Source of the DNA: an uncultured Cytophagaceae bacterium
GTDB taxonomy: Bacteria > Bacteroidota > Bacteroidia > Cytophagales > Spirosomataceae
Direction: 5' to 3'
DNA length: 55,281 nt
Assembly (NCBI GenBank): GCA_903907745.1
Contig: CAIVPF010000108.1
Location: 1-55,281 of the forward strand
Of the stretch, positions 1-8,225 are shown piece after piece. A program made the position numbers and the translations under genes. Every line of letters begins with the position of its first letter. Position 1 is the stretch's first letter. Under the pieces are notes generated by a model. The model was given only the letters and a program-made list of their open reading frames with translations. It did no database searches and was not told the DNA's origin.

Positions 1-240
1 TATGGATTTTTGTTGGACAATGCCTATGTGGTTGATTTCGACAAAGGAATTGAATTTTTGGTGACCGCCGTGATTTTATGTAATGAAGATGAGGTGTTTA
101 ACGATGAAATATACGACTACGATACCATCGGTTTCCCATTTTTCAAAGCTTTAGGGCAACACATTTATGACTACGAATCGACACGTAAAAAGGCTATTTT
201 GCCCGATTTGGACTATTTAAAATTTAATTATGAAAAATAA
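1..240 (+). CDS. Serine hydrolase (class A beta-lactamase-like), C-terminal fragment
   Basis: The reading frame is open from the first base of the window, so this is the 3' end of a gene that starts upstream; the TTG at position 10 is just an internal codon. The visible 79 residues run from a YGF..DNAYVVDF segment to an acidic, tyrosine-rich tail. That composition and ending resemble the C-terminal part of Bacteroidota serine hydrolases related to class A beta-lactamases (COG2367 type). The catalytic SxxK and KTG motifs would lie outside the window, so the family call rests on memory of the tail only. It overlaps the next gene by 11 bp, which suggests translational coupling with a cell-wall peptidase and a shared role in envelope or peptidoglycan metabolism. 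Confidence 0.5.
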   Translation, partial: YGFLLDNAYVVDFDKGIEFLVTAVILCNEDEVFNDEIYDYDTIGFPFFKALGQHIYDYESTRKKAILPDLDYLKFNYEK

Positions 241-1177
241 GATTTGGATCTTTTTAGGTCTTTCCTTTGCTGCTTTAGGCCAGGGCAAAATCAAACCGAT
301 AGGAATTGTACAGGTTTCCGTAGGGAATGTACGTTCGGAACCGGCGCAGTCGGCGGAGATGTCGACGCAAGTCCTTTTAGGCACCCCTGTGAAAATATTG
401 GAAAAGGCGGATGCTAAGAATTGGTACTTGGTCCAAATGCCGGATGAGTACCAGGGTTGGATCGAAGGGGGAGCTATTGCCCGTATGGATTCCTTGGAAT
501 TCAAACAATACAAAAACCAAGGAATCGAGCTTATTTTCACGACATTTCAAGGAAAAATTCATAGCCATGCGAGTGAAAAATCCGAGATAGTTTCAGAGCT
601 TGTCTGGCTCGATCGGCTGATTGGACTAAAAAAAATGTATGGTTTTTGGGAGGTTATTTTGCCTAATGGTGAAAAAGGATTTGTCAAAGAACAGGAGCTT
701 CAGGCTTATCGGGATTGGTTATACTCGAATTCCGAACCCACCAAAAACCGGATTTTATTCGCCGCGCACAGCTTGTTAGGGATTCCTTATTTATGGGGCG
801 GTACGTCGGTGAAAGGCTTGGATTGCAGTGGATTTACGAAGACCGTTTTTCAGGCGAACGGCTGGGTTTTACCGCGCGATGCGAGCCAGCAAGCTAAGGA
901 AGGATTATTAGTCGATTCAACGCGCAATTGGTCCAATTTAACCGTAGGAGATTTACTTTTTTTCGGCGAAAAAAGAGCCAATGGAACCTTTAAAGTGGTA
1001 CATGTAGGATTGTGGGAAGGAAACCAAAGCTACCTGCACGCGTCGGAACGCACACGTAGAGCGAGCATGGATCCGAATGCCAAGGAGTTTGATGCCTATA
1101 ATTTAAATCGCTATTTATTTACAAAACGCATTCAAGCCGCGGTAAATCAGGTGAAGTCGCTGGCGAAAACGCCTTAA
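230..1177 (+). CDS. SH3 domain-containing C40 (NlpC/P60) peptidase
   Basis: Exported cysteine peptidase expected to cut peptide stems of peptidoglycan. A short hydrophobic signal segment covers residues 1-18. Two bacterial SH3-like modules follow (about 25-85 and 95-155; GWIEGG and KGFVKEQ are typical SH3 ends). The NlpC/P60 domain covers about 170-300. The catalytic Cys199 lies in LDCSGF, the His258 in VVHVG, and a third polar residue, probably His270, in YLHAS. The length of 315 residues fits the SH3-SH3-NlpC/P60 layout common in Bacteroidota. The ATG lies inside the end of the upstream serine hydrolase gene, so the two are probably one transcript. It converges with lgt, sharing the 4 bp TTAA that hold both stop codons. 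The family is clear; the exact bond cut is inferred. Confidence 0.88.
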   Translation: MKNKIWIFLGLSFAALGQGKIKPIGIVQVSVGNVRSEPAQSAEMSTQVLLGTPVKILEKADAKNWYLVQMPDEYQGWIEGGAIARMDSLEFKQYKNQGIELIFTTFQGKIHSHASEKSEIVSELVWLDRLIGLKKMYGFWEVILPNGEKGFVKEQELQAYRDWLYSNSEPTKNRILFAAHSLLGIPYLWGGTSVKGLDCSGFTKTVFQANGWVLPRDASQQAKEGLLVDSTRNWSNLTVGDLLFFGEKRANGTFKVVHVGLWEGNQSYLHASERTRRASMDPNAKEFDAYNLNRYLFTKRIQAAVNQVKSLAKTP

Positions 1178-2007
1178 GATTTGGCTTGCCGATTGGAATA
1201 CAAAAGCACTAAAATTCCGAATATGACAGCTGGAATCGAAAGTATTTGACCCATATTGAGGCTCAATTGATCTTCAAAGGCGCTTTGATTTTCCTTTAAA
1301 AACTCATAGAAAAAGCGAAGCGAAAAGAGGATGACCATGAAAAGCCCGGTCAATAAACCATGCTGGGTTTGTGCCTTCTTTTTATTCCATACCCAAAGCA
1401 AAAAGGCGAATATCAAAAGGCAAGAAAGCGCTTCGTAAAGCTGCGAGGGATGACGGGCGATAACCATGGCAGGATCACCGGATATATTAAACTCGAAATC
1501 ACGGTAAAATTTAAATCCCCAAGGCAATTCGGTCGGCTTACCGATAATCTCCGAATTCATTAAATTCCCAAAACGAATGAAAAAACCGGCCAAGGCCGAA
1601 GCAATCACAATACGGTCCGTCACATACAAATAGGATGTACCTTTATTTTTTTTCGTGTAGATATAAAATGCGGTAAACAGGCCAATTGCCGCGCCATGAG
1701 AGGCCAAACCGGAAAAAGGCGGGGTGATCATTTGGATAAAAAACCGAGCTGGATCAGCTTGCAAAAGAGGAAATTCGTAAAACACATAATGGCCGACACG
1801 AGCGCCGACAACAGTGGCCACCATCGCATATAATAATAATTGGTCCGCTTGTTCCACCGGTCTCCCCTCTTTTTTAAACATGTAGGAGACCACCTGAAAA
1901 CCAGATAAAAAGGCAAGGGCGAAACAAAGCCCATAATATCGAACGGAAAAACCGAATAAATTAAAAATTTCTGGATTTGGATTCCAATCAACAAAGGTAA
2001 GGACCAT
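1174..2007 (-). CDS. lgt: Prolipoprotein diacylglyceryl transferase
   Basis: Integral inner-membrane enzyme that moves a diacylglyceryl group from phosphatidylglycerol to the lipobox cysteine of prolipoproteins, the first step of lipoprotein maturation. It has about seven hydrophobic segments. The Lgt signature is visible as FIRFGNLMNSE (residues 143-153), with the LASHG histidine (His104) and a C-terminal SLRFFYEF segment carrying a conserved arginine. The length of 277 residues is normal. The ATG at 2007 is preceded, 26 bp upstream, by the stop of a 47-codon ORF (2034-2177) that lies behind a near-ideal promoter, so lgt is probably its second cistron. Several predicted lipoproteins in this window would be substrates. 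Confidence 0.95.
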   Translation of the reverse strand: MVLTFVDWNPNPEIFNLFGFSVRYYGLCFALAFLSGFQVVSYMFKKEGRPVEQADQLLLYAMVATVVGARVGHYVFYEFPLLQADPARFFIQMITPPFSGLASHGAAIGLFTAFYIYTKKNKGTSYLYVTDRIVIASALAGFFIRFGNLMNSEIIGKPTELPWGFKFYRDFEFNISGDPAMVIARHPSQLYEALSCLLIFAFLLWVWNKKKAQTQHGLLTGLFMVILFSLRFFYEFLKENQSAFEDQLSLNMGQILSIPAVIFGILVLLYSNRQAKS

Positions 2008-2033
2008 GGGCTAAAAATCTGATGCCCTCAAAT

Positions 2034-2177
2034 TTACGTGTTTTTAACTTTCTTGACCATGAAATTGATCGATTTTTTAATTGCCTTAGCCGGATACAAG
2101 CGAATAGGAAAACCTAATGAATAGGATTCATGCGCCACAAAGGCAAATAATAAGAGAATTATGAGTGATTTTTTCAT
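2034..2177 (-). CDS. Small exported or membrane protein upstream of lgt (47 aa)
   Basis: A short ORF reading MKKSLIILLLFAFVAHESYS, then a basic tail ending KKVKNT. The N-terminus has the layout of a signal peptide or single membrane helix (KK, then about 12 hydrophobic residues). The remaining 27 residues are rich in lysine with no recognised motif. Support for it being real: an ATG start, codon use like its neighbours, 26 bp spacing to lgt on the same strand, and a TTG-N19-TATATTTG promoter 22 bp before the ATG. No homologue is recognised and the function is unknown. The alternative is that this stretch is only the lgt leader. Confidence 0.5.
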   Translation of the reverse strand: MKKSLIILLLFAFVAHESYSLGFPIRLYPAKAIKKSINFMVKKVKNT

Positions 2178-2199
2178 GTGCTTGTTGATCTATGGCCTG

Positions 2200-2229
2200 C
2201 AAATATACAAAGCATAAGGTACTTTGCAA
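2200..2229 (-). promoter_or_regulatory. Bacteroidota sigma-A promoter for the small ORF and lgt
   Basis: Read on the minus strand, TATATTTG (2200-2207) matches the -7 consensus TAnnTTTG exactly, and TTG (2227-2229) lies exactly 19 bp upstream as the -33 element. Transcription would start a few bases before the 47-codon ORF and run into lgt. Confidence 0.7.
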
Positions 2230-2391
2230 TACAAGGTACTATAAATATTTAATTTTTTAGGGGGAATTGGTAGACTAGATGCGCTCGTTCGTCGATTGGT
2301 TGCGCCAAATTGTTATGAAAAAAAATTGAGATAAAATTTTTTGTCTTATTATTGCGTTAGGAATTCAGAATCAATTAAACCCTGTCCTTTT

Positions 2392-3570
2392 ATGTTCCAG
2401 AAAAAAGTATTCATCGCCCTCCTAGCTGTCGCTTCATTTGCTTCATGCTCTAAAGAAGAAAGCCTAAGCCCAGGCACTACGATTAGTGGTGTTAATGTAC
2501 CGGCTGCTGTTTCATCCGCTGTTGCCAAAGCCTATCCAAACTCCAGTATTGATTTTTCGGTTATTGCGCCTAATACCTTGTATGCAGCTGACATCACCTC
2601 GGCCACCAAGGAAGTGCAAGCTGTCGTTACTCCAAAAGGGGAAATTCGCGAAGCCTTTATTAAAATTGAAGCCAAAGATCTTCCCGCAGCCATCACGACC
2701 TATTTGGAAACTAATTTTAAAGGCTACGAATTTGTTCATGCGGGTCAAAAAACCACTGGCACACCGACGGGATACCGCGTTGAGATAATATATAACAAGG
2801 AATTCACTTCCCTAATTTTTGACGAAAAAGGAGCATTTGTTTCCAAAATGGTGGGTAACCCGGGATTTGGTCCAGGTCCAGGGAAGGTCGGAAAAGGCGG
2901 ACCGGCTCCGGCAGTAACTGTTCTTGCCTTAGCCGATTTACCAGCGCCTGTGCAAGCCGCCATTAAGGCCTATACCTTTAAAAGAGCCATGGCGATTGTG
3001 GCACCAGATAAATCAACGATTTACCACATTCACGCCGAAAAAGATGGTTTAACCTGGGATTTAGATATTGACGCTACAGGCAAAATTCTTTCCGTTAAGG
3101 AAATGAAACCGATGCCGACCATCACCGAAGCCGACATCACCACGCTACCAGCGGCGATTAAAACGTATTTGGATGCGAATGCGCCAGCAGGCTGGACCTT
3201 TAAAAAAGCAACTTCCATCTCTTCTGATAATGTCATTATTCATTACCATGTTTTGGTGAACAGCGGAACAAAGGTGCTTACCTATATGTTTGACAAAGAT
3301 TTCAAAGTCATTACAAACGCAGGAAAAGGACCAATGGACAATCCATCCTTGCCAAAAGCAAGCATTACAGAAATCACGAAAGATAAAATTCCAGCGGCTG
3401 CGACGAGTTATTTAGCTGCCAATTATGCCGGATACGTATTTATCAAGGCCATCAGCGTAAGCTTAGATGGCACCGTTAAGGAAATCGAAGTGTTTATCAC
3501 CGTGGGCGATAAAAAATACAAAGTGGAATTCGATGCCACTGGTAAATTCCAAAGTGCAGTTTTATTATAG
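2392..3570 (+). CDS. PepSY-like multi-repeat lipoprotein
   Basis: Predicted periplasmic or outer-membrane lipoprotein of 392 residues. The start is placed at 2392 (MFQKKVFIALLAV...), because this gives a signal peptide ending in a lipobox-like FASC; the longer upstream frame (from 2341) adds only unsupported residues. After the Cys there are about four repeats of roughly 75-80 residues, each opening with a LPAAI.TYL or VPAAVSSAV helix and followed by strands with aromatic and charged residues (WDLDIDATGKILS, YMFDKDFKV, YKVEFDATGKF). This is the pattern of the PepSY-like family (formerly 'putative beta-lactamase-inhibitor-like'). A glycine/proline-rich linker (GFGPGPGKVGKGGP) lies between repeats 2 and 3. 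The gene stands alone and ends in a clear terminator. Ligand and role are unknown. Confidence 0.8.
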   Translation: MFQKKVFIALLAVASFASCSKEESLSPGTTISGVNVPAAVSSAVAKAYPNSSIDFSVIAPNTLYAADITSATKEVQAVVTPKGEIREAFIKIEAKDLPAAITTYLETNFKGYEFVHAGQKTTGTPTGYRVEIIYNKEFTSLIFDEKGAFVSKMVGNPGFGPGPGKVGKGGPAPAVTVLALADLPAPVQAAIKAYTFKRAMAIVAPDKSTIYHIHAEKDGLTWDLDIDATGKILSVKEMKPMPTITEADITTLPAAIKTYLDANAPAGWTFKKATSISSDNVIIHYHVLVNSGTKVLTYMFDKDFKVITNAGKGPMDNPSLPKASITEITKDKIPAAATSYLAANYAGYVFIKAISVSLDGTVKEIEVFITVGDKKYKVEFDATGKFQSAVLL

Positions 3571-3590
3571 CATAACATCAATTTAATCCC

Positions 3591-3618
3591 AAAAAGGCTT
3601 GCTTCGGCAGGCCTTTTT
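3591..3618 (+). terminator. Rho-independent terminator
   Basis: Stem AAAAAGGC-TTGC, loop TTCG, then GCAG-GCCTTTTT, with T's on the 3' side and A's on the 5' side, 20 bp after the PepSY-like lipoprotein. Only 15 bp separate it from the next start codon at 3634. Confidence 0.8.
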
Positions 3619-3633
3619 GCATTAAATTCGAAC

Positions 3634-4203
3634 ATGCAAGAAATCGAACCCTCCTTCCAATGGGAAAATGAATACACCGCAGCCCATGACAAAAAATCAC
3701 CTTTTTATGGCCGTTCCTATTCCCAAACCGAATATGAGCACGATATCTACGGATATTACATCCATCCGCTTTGGGATGAAATAGAATCCGAAACACTTTA
3801 CTGTAAAATTCTATTTAGCGATTATGACCTACAATATTCGATCATCGAATTATTTGGCGAATGGAATGATACCTTGCACAACGACATCATGTGGTTCAAG
3901 CGCCACGTAATCGATCATCTACTTGCCCAAGGCATACGCCATTTTATTCTTTTGGGGGAAAACGTATTTAACTTTCATGGTTCTTTTGAAGATGATTATT
4001 ATGCGGAATGGTTCGAAGAAGTGGAAGAAGGATGGATTGTCGGCATGCATTTTGCGGAATTTGTCGAACGCGAATGGGAGAAATACAAAATCGACTATTA
4101 CATTAATTTCGGAGGAGCACTTTCCATTCCGAATTGGAGAACCCTGAAACCGGAACAAATATTCCTCTATTTAAAACACGTGATAGGTCGTCGATTAAAT
4201 TGA
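3634..4203 (+). CDS. Conserved-looking hypothetical protein, acidic/aromatic (189 aa)
   Basis: I do not recognise this family. The 189-residue product has no signal peptide or membrane segment and is unusually rich in Tyr, Trp, Phe, Asp and Glu (for example SFEDDYYAEWFEEVEEGW), so it should be a soluble acidic cytoplasmic protein. Codon use matches the neighbours. The ATG at 3634 lies 15 bp beyond the preceding terminator, and the next gene has its own promoter, so it appears to be a single cistron. A TAAATTCG sequence just before the ATG is a one-mismatch -7 box but leaves almost no leader. The function is not assigned. Confidence 0.75.
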   Translation: MQEIEPSFQWENEYTAAHDKKSPFYGRSYSQTEYEHDIYGYYIHPLWDEIESETLYCKILFSDYDLQYSIIELFGEWNDTLHNDIMWFKRHVIDHLLAQGIRHFILLGENVFNFHGSFEDDYYAEWFEEVEEGWIVGMHFAEFVEREWEKYKIDYYINFGGALSIPNWRTLKPEQIFLYLKHVIGRRLN

Positions 4204-4244
4204 ACAACCCCTTTTTCAAGGATAGGATTTTACATTTTTTAGTT

Positions 4245-4252
4245 TAGATTTG
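4245..4252 (+). promoter_or_regulatory. Probable -7 promoter box for the NIPSNAP gene
   Basis: TAGATTTG matches TAnnTTTG, 22 bp before the ATG at 4275. No good TTG is seen at the -33 position, so the call rests on the -7 box and its placement. Confidence 0.5.
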
Positions 4253-4274
4253 TGGCTGATAAAAAACCTACAAA

Positions 4275-5021
4275 ATGAAAAAAGCATTAACCTTACTTCT
4301 CCTATTCGTATCCATGGTAGGATTTTCAAAAAAACCAGACAGCCGTTATTTTGAAATGCGTATTTATTATTGTCATCCAGGGAGATTGGATGCTTTAATT
4401 CAACGCTTTACAAACCACACAACGAAAATTTTCGAACGCCATGGCATGACGAATGTTGGCTATTGGATTCCAAACAAAAACGACGAAAATGCCCTTTATT
4501 ACATTTTAGCCTATCCGAGCCAAGCTGAACGCGATTCTTCTTGGAAGAAATTTGGCCGTGATCCGGAATGGAAAGACGTGGCTAAAAAATCGGAAGAAAG
4601 CGGCAAGATTGTTGCCAAAGTAACAAGCATTTTTATGAACGCAACGGACTTTTCACCAAAAATCAAGCCTTCTAAAGGTGCCGAAGATCGTACATTTGAA
4701 TTACGTACCTACACTCCGGCCCCAGGTAAATTAGACAATGTCCTAACCCGATTCCGGGATCATACCACCAAACTTTTCAAAAAGAGTGGCATGGAAAACA
4801 TTGCCTATTTTACGTCCATCGACAAGGACCCAAGCAAAGAAGGGAAACTAGTATACATCATCGCACACAAAAACGAAGACGCAGCTAAAGTCTCTTGGGA
4901 TATTTTCAGAAAAGATCCAAAATGGCTTAAAGTCAAAGAAGCTTCTGAGGTCAATGGTAAAATCGTAGACAAAGTAGAATCTGTTTTTATGAGCCCGACG
5001 AGTTTTTCAACGATTCGGTAG
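4275..5021 (+). CDS. NIPSNAP family protein, two tandem domains, exported
   Basis: 248 residues with an N-terminal signal peptide (residues 1-18, KK then LTLLLLFVSMVGFS). Two NIPSNAP domains (ferredoxin-like dimeric alpha/beta barrel fold) follow in tandem: about 22-125 (YFEMRIYYCHPGRLDAL) and about 137-245 (TFELRTYTPAPGKLDNV). Each has the typical F.LR.Y...PG..D opening, a TTK.F..HGM or TTKLFKKSGM helix, and a W..F..DP.W motif near its end. The family includes eukaryotic NIPSNAP proteins; the bacterial exported forms have no settled biochemical role. The gene has its own promoter and is followed by a strong terminator, so it is monocistronic. It sits just upstream of the cytochrome/TIM-barrel pair, which may be a functional hint. 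Confidence 0.88.
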   Translation: MKKALTLLLLFVSMVGFSKKPDSRYFEMRIYYCHPGRLDALIQRFTNHTTKIFERHGMTNVGYWIPNKNDENALYYILAYPSQAERDSSWKKFGRDPEWKDVAKKSEESGKIVAKVTSIFMNATDFSPKIKPSKGAEDRTFELRTYTPAPGKLDNVLTRFRDHTTKLFKKSGMENIAYFTSIDKDPSKEGKLVYIIAHKNEDAAKVSWDIFRKDPKWLKVKEASEVNGKIVDKVESVFMSPTSFSTIR

Positions 5022-5041
5022 TCCTAGCCATAATTTTTAAT

Positions 5042-5071
5042 AAAAAGTCCCTTGAAATCAAGGGCCTTTTT
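5042..5071 (+). terminator. Terminator after the NIPSNAP gene
   Basis: AAAAAG-t-CCCTTG, loop AAAT, CAAGGG-c-CTTTTT: a 12-bp stem with one internal mismatch, flanked by A's and T's. It lies 20 bp past the stop codon. Confidence 0.85.
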
Positions 5072-5140
5072 ATTTTATCTGGATTAAAATTTTACAAAGT
5101 TTTAAACACATTAGGATTTTAAAAGGATTTCATTGAAATT

Positions 5141-5163
5141 TAGGTTTATTGAAAATAAACCTA
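5141..5163 (+). promoter_or_regulatory. Perfect 10-bp inverted repeat before the cytochrome gene
   Basis: TAGGTTTATT-GAA-AATAAACCTA, a perfect 10-bp inverted repeat with a 3-nt centre, ending 7 bp before the ATG at 5171. The next bases repeat CCTA/CCTACCT. There is no T-run, so it is not a terminator. An operator or a leader hairpin that controls ribosome access is likely; the binding factor is unknown. Confidence 0.5.
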
Positions 5164-5170
5164 CCTACCT

Positions 5171-8100
5171 ATGAATTATCGTCGACGGAAGTCCTTGTTG
5201 GTCTTTTCTGTATTTGCTTTTGCTTGTATCGGTTTTAGTTTCGCCTTTCAAAAAAATACGCATCAGATTTGGGGTCAACGATTAGTAGACTCACTCTCAG
5301 AAACCCAAAAAAGAGAAGCCCAACATGCATTAAAAGGGCTTGTAGTACATCCCGAATTAGAATTAAAAGTATTTGCCACCGAACCGATGTTGCAAAATCC
5401 GACCAACATCGACGTTGACGCCAAAGGCCGCGTCTGGGTTCTCGAAGCCTATAATTACCGACCAGGCATTAACGGAAACCCAACAAATGCGGAAGGCGAT
5501 AAAATCCTCATTTTGGAAGACAGCAACGGAGACGGCCTGGCCGACAAACGAAGTATATTTTACCAATCCAAAGACCTCAATGCTCCCCTGGGAATCGCCG
5601 TATTAGACAGCATGGTCATCGTTTCACAAAGTCCCTACATGTGGAAAATGTTTGACGATAACCGCGATGGAAAAGCAGACAGAAAAGAAATATTATTTCA
5701 AGGTATCGGAGGCGAACAACATGACCACGGCGCCCATGCCTTTATTTTTGGACCGGATGGGAAATTGTATTTCAACTTTGGTAACGAAGGAAAACAACTC
5801 CTCGACGCCCATGGAAAACCCGTACTCGATCAAGATGGGGATGCCATCGGACCCAAAAAATACAAACAAGGCATGGTTTTCCGCTGTAATCTAGACGGCA
5901 GTCAAGTCGAATGCCTAGGACATAATTTTAGAAATAATTTTGAAGTGACGGTCGATTCCTATGGGGCCATGTGGCAATCCGATAATGACGACGATGGCAA
6001 CAAAGGCGTGCGCATTAACCACGTCATGCCCTATGGAAATTATGGCTATACGGACGAATTGACCGGGGCCGGCTGGTCCGTGAATCGGACAAATATCGAA
6101 CCAGAAATTCCCCGTCGGCACTGGCATTTAAATGACCCAGGTGTCGTTCCAAATTTATTGCAAACCGGATCAGGAAGCCCGACAGGTATTCTGATTTATG
6201 AAGGAAGCCTTTTACCCGAGGTTTTCAGAAATCAAATCATCCATTGCGATGCAGGACCAAATGTCCTTCGATCTTATCCAGTAAAACCGCAAGGAGCTGG
6301 ATACTCGGCTGAAATCGTCAATTTAATTGAAGGGAAAAACGACCAATGGTTCCGACCATCAGACGTGGCGACTGCGCCAGATGGATCCCTTTTTATGGCC
6401 GACTGGTATGACCCGGGCGTAGGTGGACACCAGGCAGGCGACCAAGTGAAGGGCCGCATCTACCGATTAGCGCCTAAAAATCACGCCTATAAAATTGAGC
6501 CATTGGATATTTCGACTGTCTCAAAAGCACTGAAAGCCTTAGAAAATCCGAATTTAGAAACGAGGTATTTGGCATATCGCCAATTACAAAAACAAGGAAC
6601 CGAAGCTTCAAAAGCGGAGGAACAGAGTTTCCTTACAAACCCAAATCCACGTTTCAGAGCTCGATCTTTCTGGTTACTGTCACAAGGGAAATCAAGCTTA
6701 AGCTATATCGAACAAGCCGCCAAAGACCCGAATCCTGATATTCGGATGATGGCTATTCGCGCGATGTCGCGGAAGAGTTTTGGTCTATGGCGGGCATTGG
6801 CTCAAACGATGGCGAGTGATACGGATCCACAGGTTCGTCGGGAATTAGCGATTGCCCTACGCCATAATGCGAGCCCGAATGCAGATAAAATTTGGGCGAA
6901 ATTGGCGGCCCAACATGATGGCCAGGACCGTTGGTACCTAGAGGCGCTCGGAATCGGCGCGGACGGTGCATGGGAAGGCCGAATGGAGGCTTATTTGGCA
7001 GAAATTAAAACAGAAAAGCCCCTTGGTTTTCAAGATATTATCTGGCGAAGTCGGACCGAACAAGCACTTCCCTACTTAGTGGAATCGTTGAAATCATCCA
7101 TTCCTTTGGAACAAAAATTACGTTATTTCAGAGCCTTGGATTTCATTCCAGGAAATAAAAAATCGGAAGTTTTGGTTAGTTTGATCAACAAAGAATTCAA
7201 ACAAGATCAAAAAGCGCAATTACTCGCCATCCGCCACATCGTGCCTGCCTACATTCAAACGAATATGGCTGCGCGGAAAACGCTGATTGCATTATTGGCC
7301 AAAACCGCTGAAGTTGACTATTTAGAACTTGTGGATAAGTATGAATTAGCCGAAGAAGGCCCGAAAGTCCTCGACTTGATACTAGCTGGAAAACAAGCAA
7401 GAAAGGCGGGACAGATTATTTATAAGCTTCAAGGCGGAGCTGATTTAGTAGCAAAGAGCGCCAAAAACGGAAATGAGAAGGTACGTCGGGCGATCATCGA
7501 ATCCATACGCTGGCAGGGAAGACAAGAATCCTTGGCCTTGTTATTTGATATGATGACGAATCCAGTTTATCCATTGCCGATTCAGCGCGAGGCGGCGCGT
7601 TCCCTAGGAAATTCAGCAGCCGGTGAAGATTTTGTTTTGGACATCTTAAAAAACAAAAAGGTGCCAGCAACCTTTATTCCTGGGGTGGTGGAAAGCGTGA
7701 GCCGCACCTGGCGAAAAGCAATTAGAATGGAAGCAAATAGCTATTTAGGGGCCAGTGCAGAAGGTTCAAAAACGAAACACCCGCCACTGAATGAGCTTGT
7801 TGCCCTGAAAGGAAATGCCAAAGAAGGTATTAAAAGCTTTATCAATCAATGTTCGATGTGCCATCAAATTGATCAAAATGGAATAGATTTTGGACCGAAA
7901 TTATCGGAGATTGGCAGCAAATTATCGAAGGACGGGCTTTATTTATCCATTTTACATCCGAATGCGGGCATTGGCTTTGGCTATGAAACCTATGAAATTA
8001 AGACGAAATCGGGAGATACCTACCAGGGGATCGTGATTTCAAAAACGGAAACGGATGTGATTTTGAAAATCCCTGGAGGGACTATCCAAAACTTTAAAAC

Positions 8101-8224
8101 ATCGACCTTAGCGTCTGTAAAACAATTGCCAGAATCTTTAATGCCGGAAGGCTTGGCAGATCAAATGAGTACGGCTGAATTGAGTAATTTAATTGAATAT
8201 TTGACAACTTTAAAAAAGAAATAA
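5171..8224 (+). CDS. PVC-type membrane-bound dehydrogenase with beta-propeller, HEAT repeats and c-type heme site
   Basis: 1017-residue exported protein. A basic-hydrophobic signal region covers residues 1-26. From about 55-430 there is a glucose/sorbosone-dehydrogenase-like beta-propeller (NPTNIDVDAKGRVWVLE, PDGKLYFNFGNEG, APDGSLFMADWYDPGVGGH). From about 450-850 there are alpha-helical HEAT-like repeats (PDIRMMAIRAMSRK, DPQVRRELAIALRH). A C-terminal cytochrome c domain has CSMCH (Cys894, Cys897, His898) and the typical GYETYEIKTKSGDTYQG segment of the family first described from Planctomycetes. The expected role is periplasmic oxidation of a sugar-like substrate with electrons passed to heme; the substrate is unknown. 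The next gene starts 1 bp after the stop, so the two are translated together. The start is fixed by the signal peptide and the inverted repeat just upstream. Confidence 0.87.
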   Translation: MNYRRRKSLLVFSVFAFACIGFSFAFQKNTHQIWGQRLVDSLSETQKREAQHALKGLVVHPELELKVFATEPMLQNPTNIDVDAKGRVWVLEAYNYRPGINGNPTNAEGDKILILEDSNGDGLADKRSIFYQSKDLNAPLGIAVLDSMVIVSQSPYMWKMFDDNRDGKADRKEILFQGIGGEQHDHGAHAFIFGPDGKLYFNFGNEGKQLLDAHGKPVLDQDGDAIGPKKYKQGMVFRCNLDGSQVECLGHNFRNNFEVTVDSYGAMWQSDNDDDGNKGVRINHVMPYGNYGYTDELTGAGWSVNRTNIEPEIPRRHWHLNDPGVVPNLLQTGSGSPTGILIYEGSLLPEVFRNQIIHCDAGPNVLRSYPVKPQGAGYSAEIVNLIEGKNDQWFRPSDVATAPDGSLFMADWYDPGVGGHQAGDQVKGRIYRLAPKNHAYKIEPLDISTVSKALKALENPNLETRYLAYRQLQKQGTEASKAEEQSFLTNPNPRFRARSFWLLSQGKSSLSYIEQAAKDPNPDIRMMAIRAMSRKSFGLWRALAQTMASDTDPQVRRELAIALRHNASPNADKIWAKLAAQHDGQDRWYLEALGIGADGAWEGRMEAYLAEIKTEKPLGFQDIIWRSRTEQALPYLVESLKSSIPLEQKLRYFRALDFIPGNKKSEVLVSLINKEFKQDQKAQLLAIRHIVPAYIQTNMAARKTLIALLAKTAEVDYLELVDKYELAEEGPKVLDLILAGKQARKAGQIIYKLQGGADLVAKSAKNGNEKVRRAIIESIRWQGRQESLALLFDMMTNPVYPLPIQREAARSLGNSAAGEDFVLDILKNKKVPATFIPGVVESVSRTWRKAIRMEANSYLGASAEGSKTKHPPLNELVALKGNAKEGIKSFINQCSMCHQIDQNGIDFGPKLSEIGSKLSKDGLYLSILHPNAGIGFGYETYEIKTKSGDTYQGIVISKTETDVILKIPGGTIQNFKTSTLASVKQLPESLMPEGLADQMSTAELSNLIEYLTTLKKK

Positions 8225-8225
8225 G

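Noticed and set aside
2341-2391. Longer N-terminus for the PepSY-like lipoprotein
   Set aside because: It would place 17 extra polar residues before a normal lipoprotein signal peptide; the ATG at 2392 fits better.
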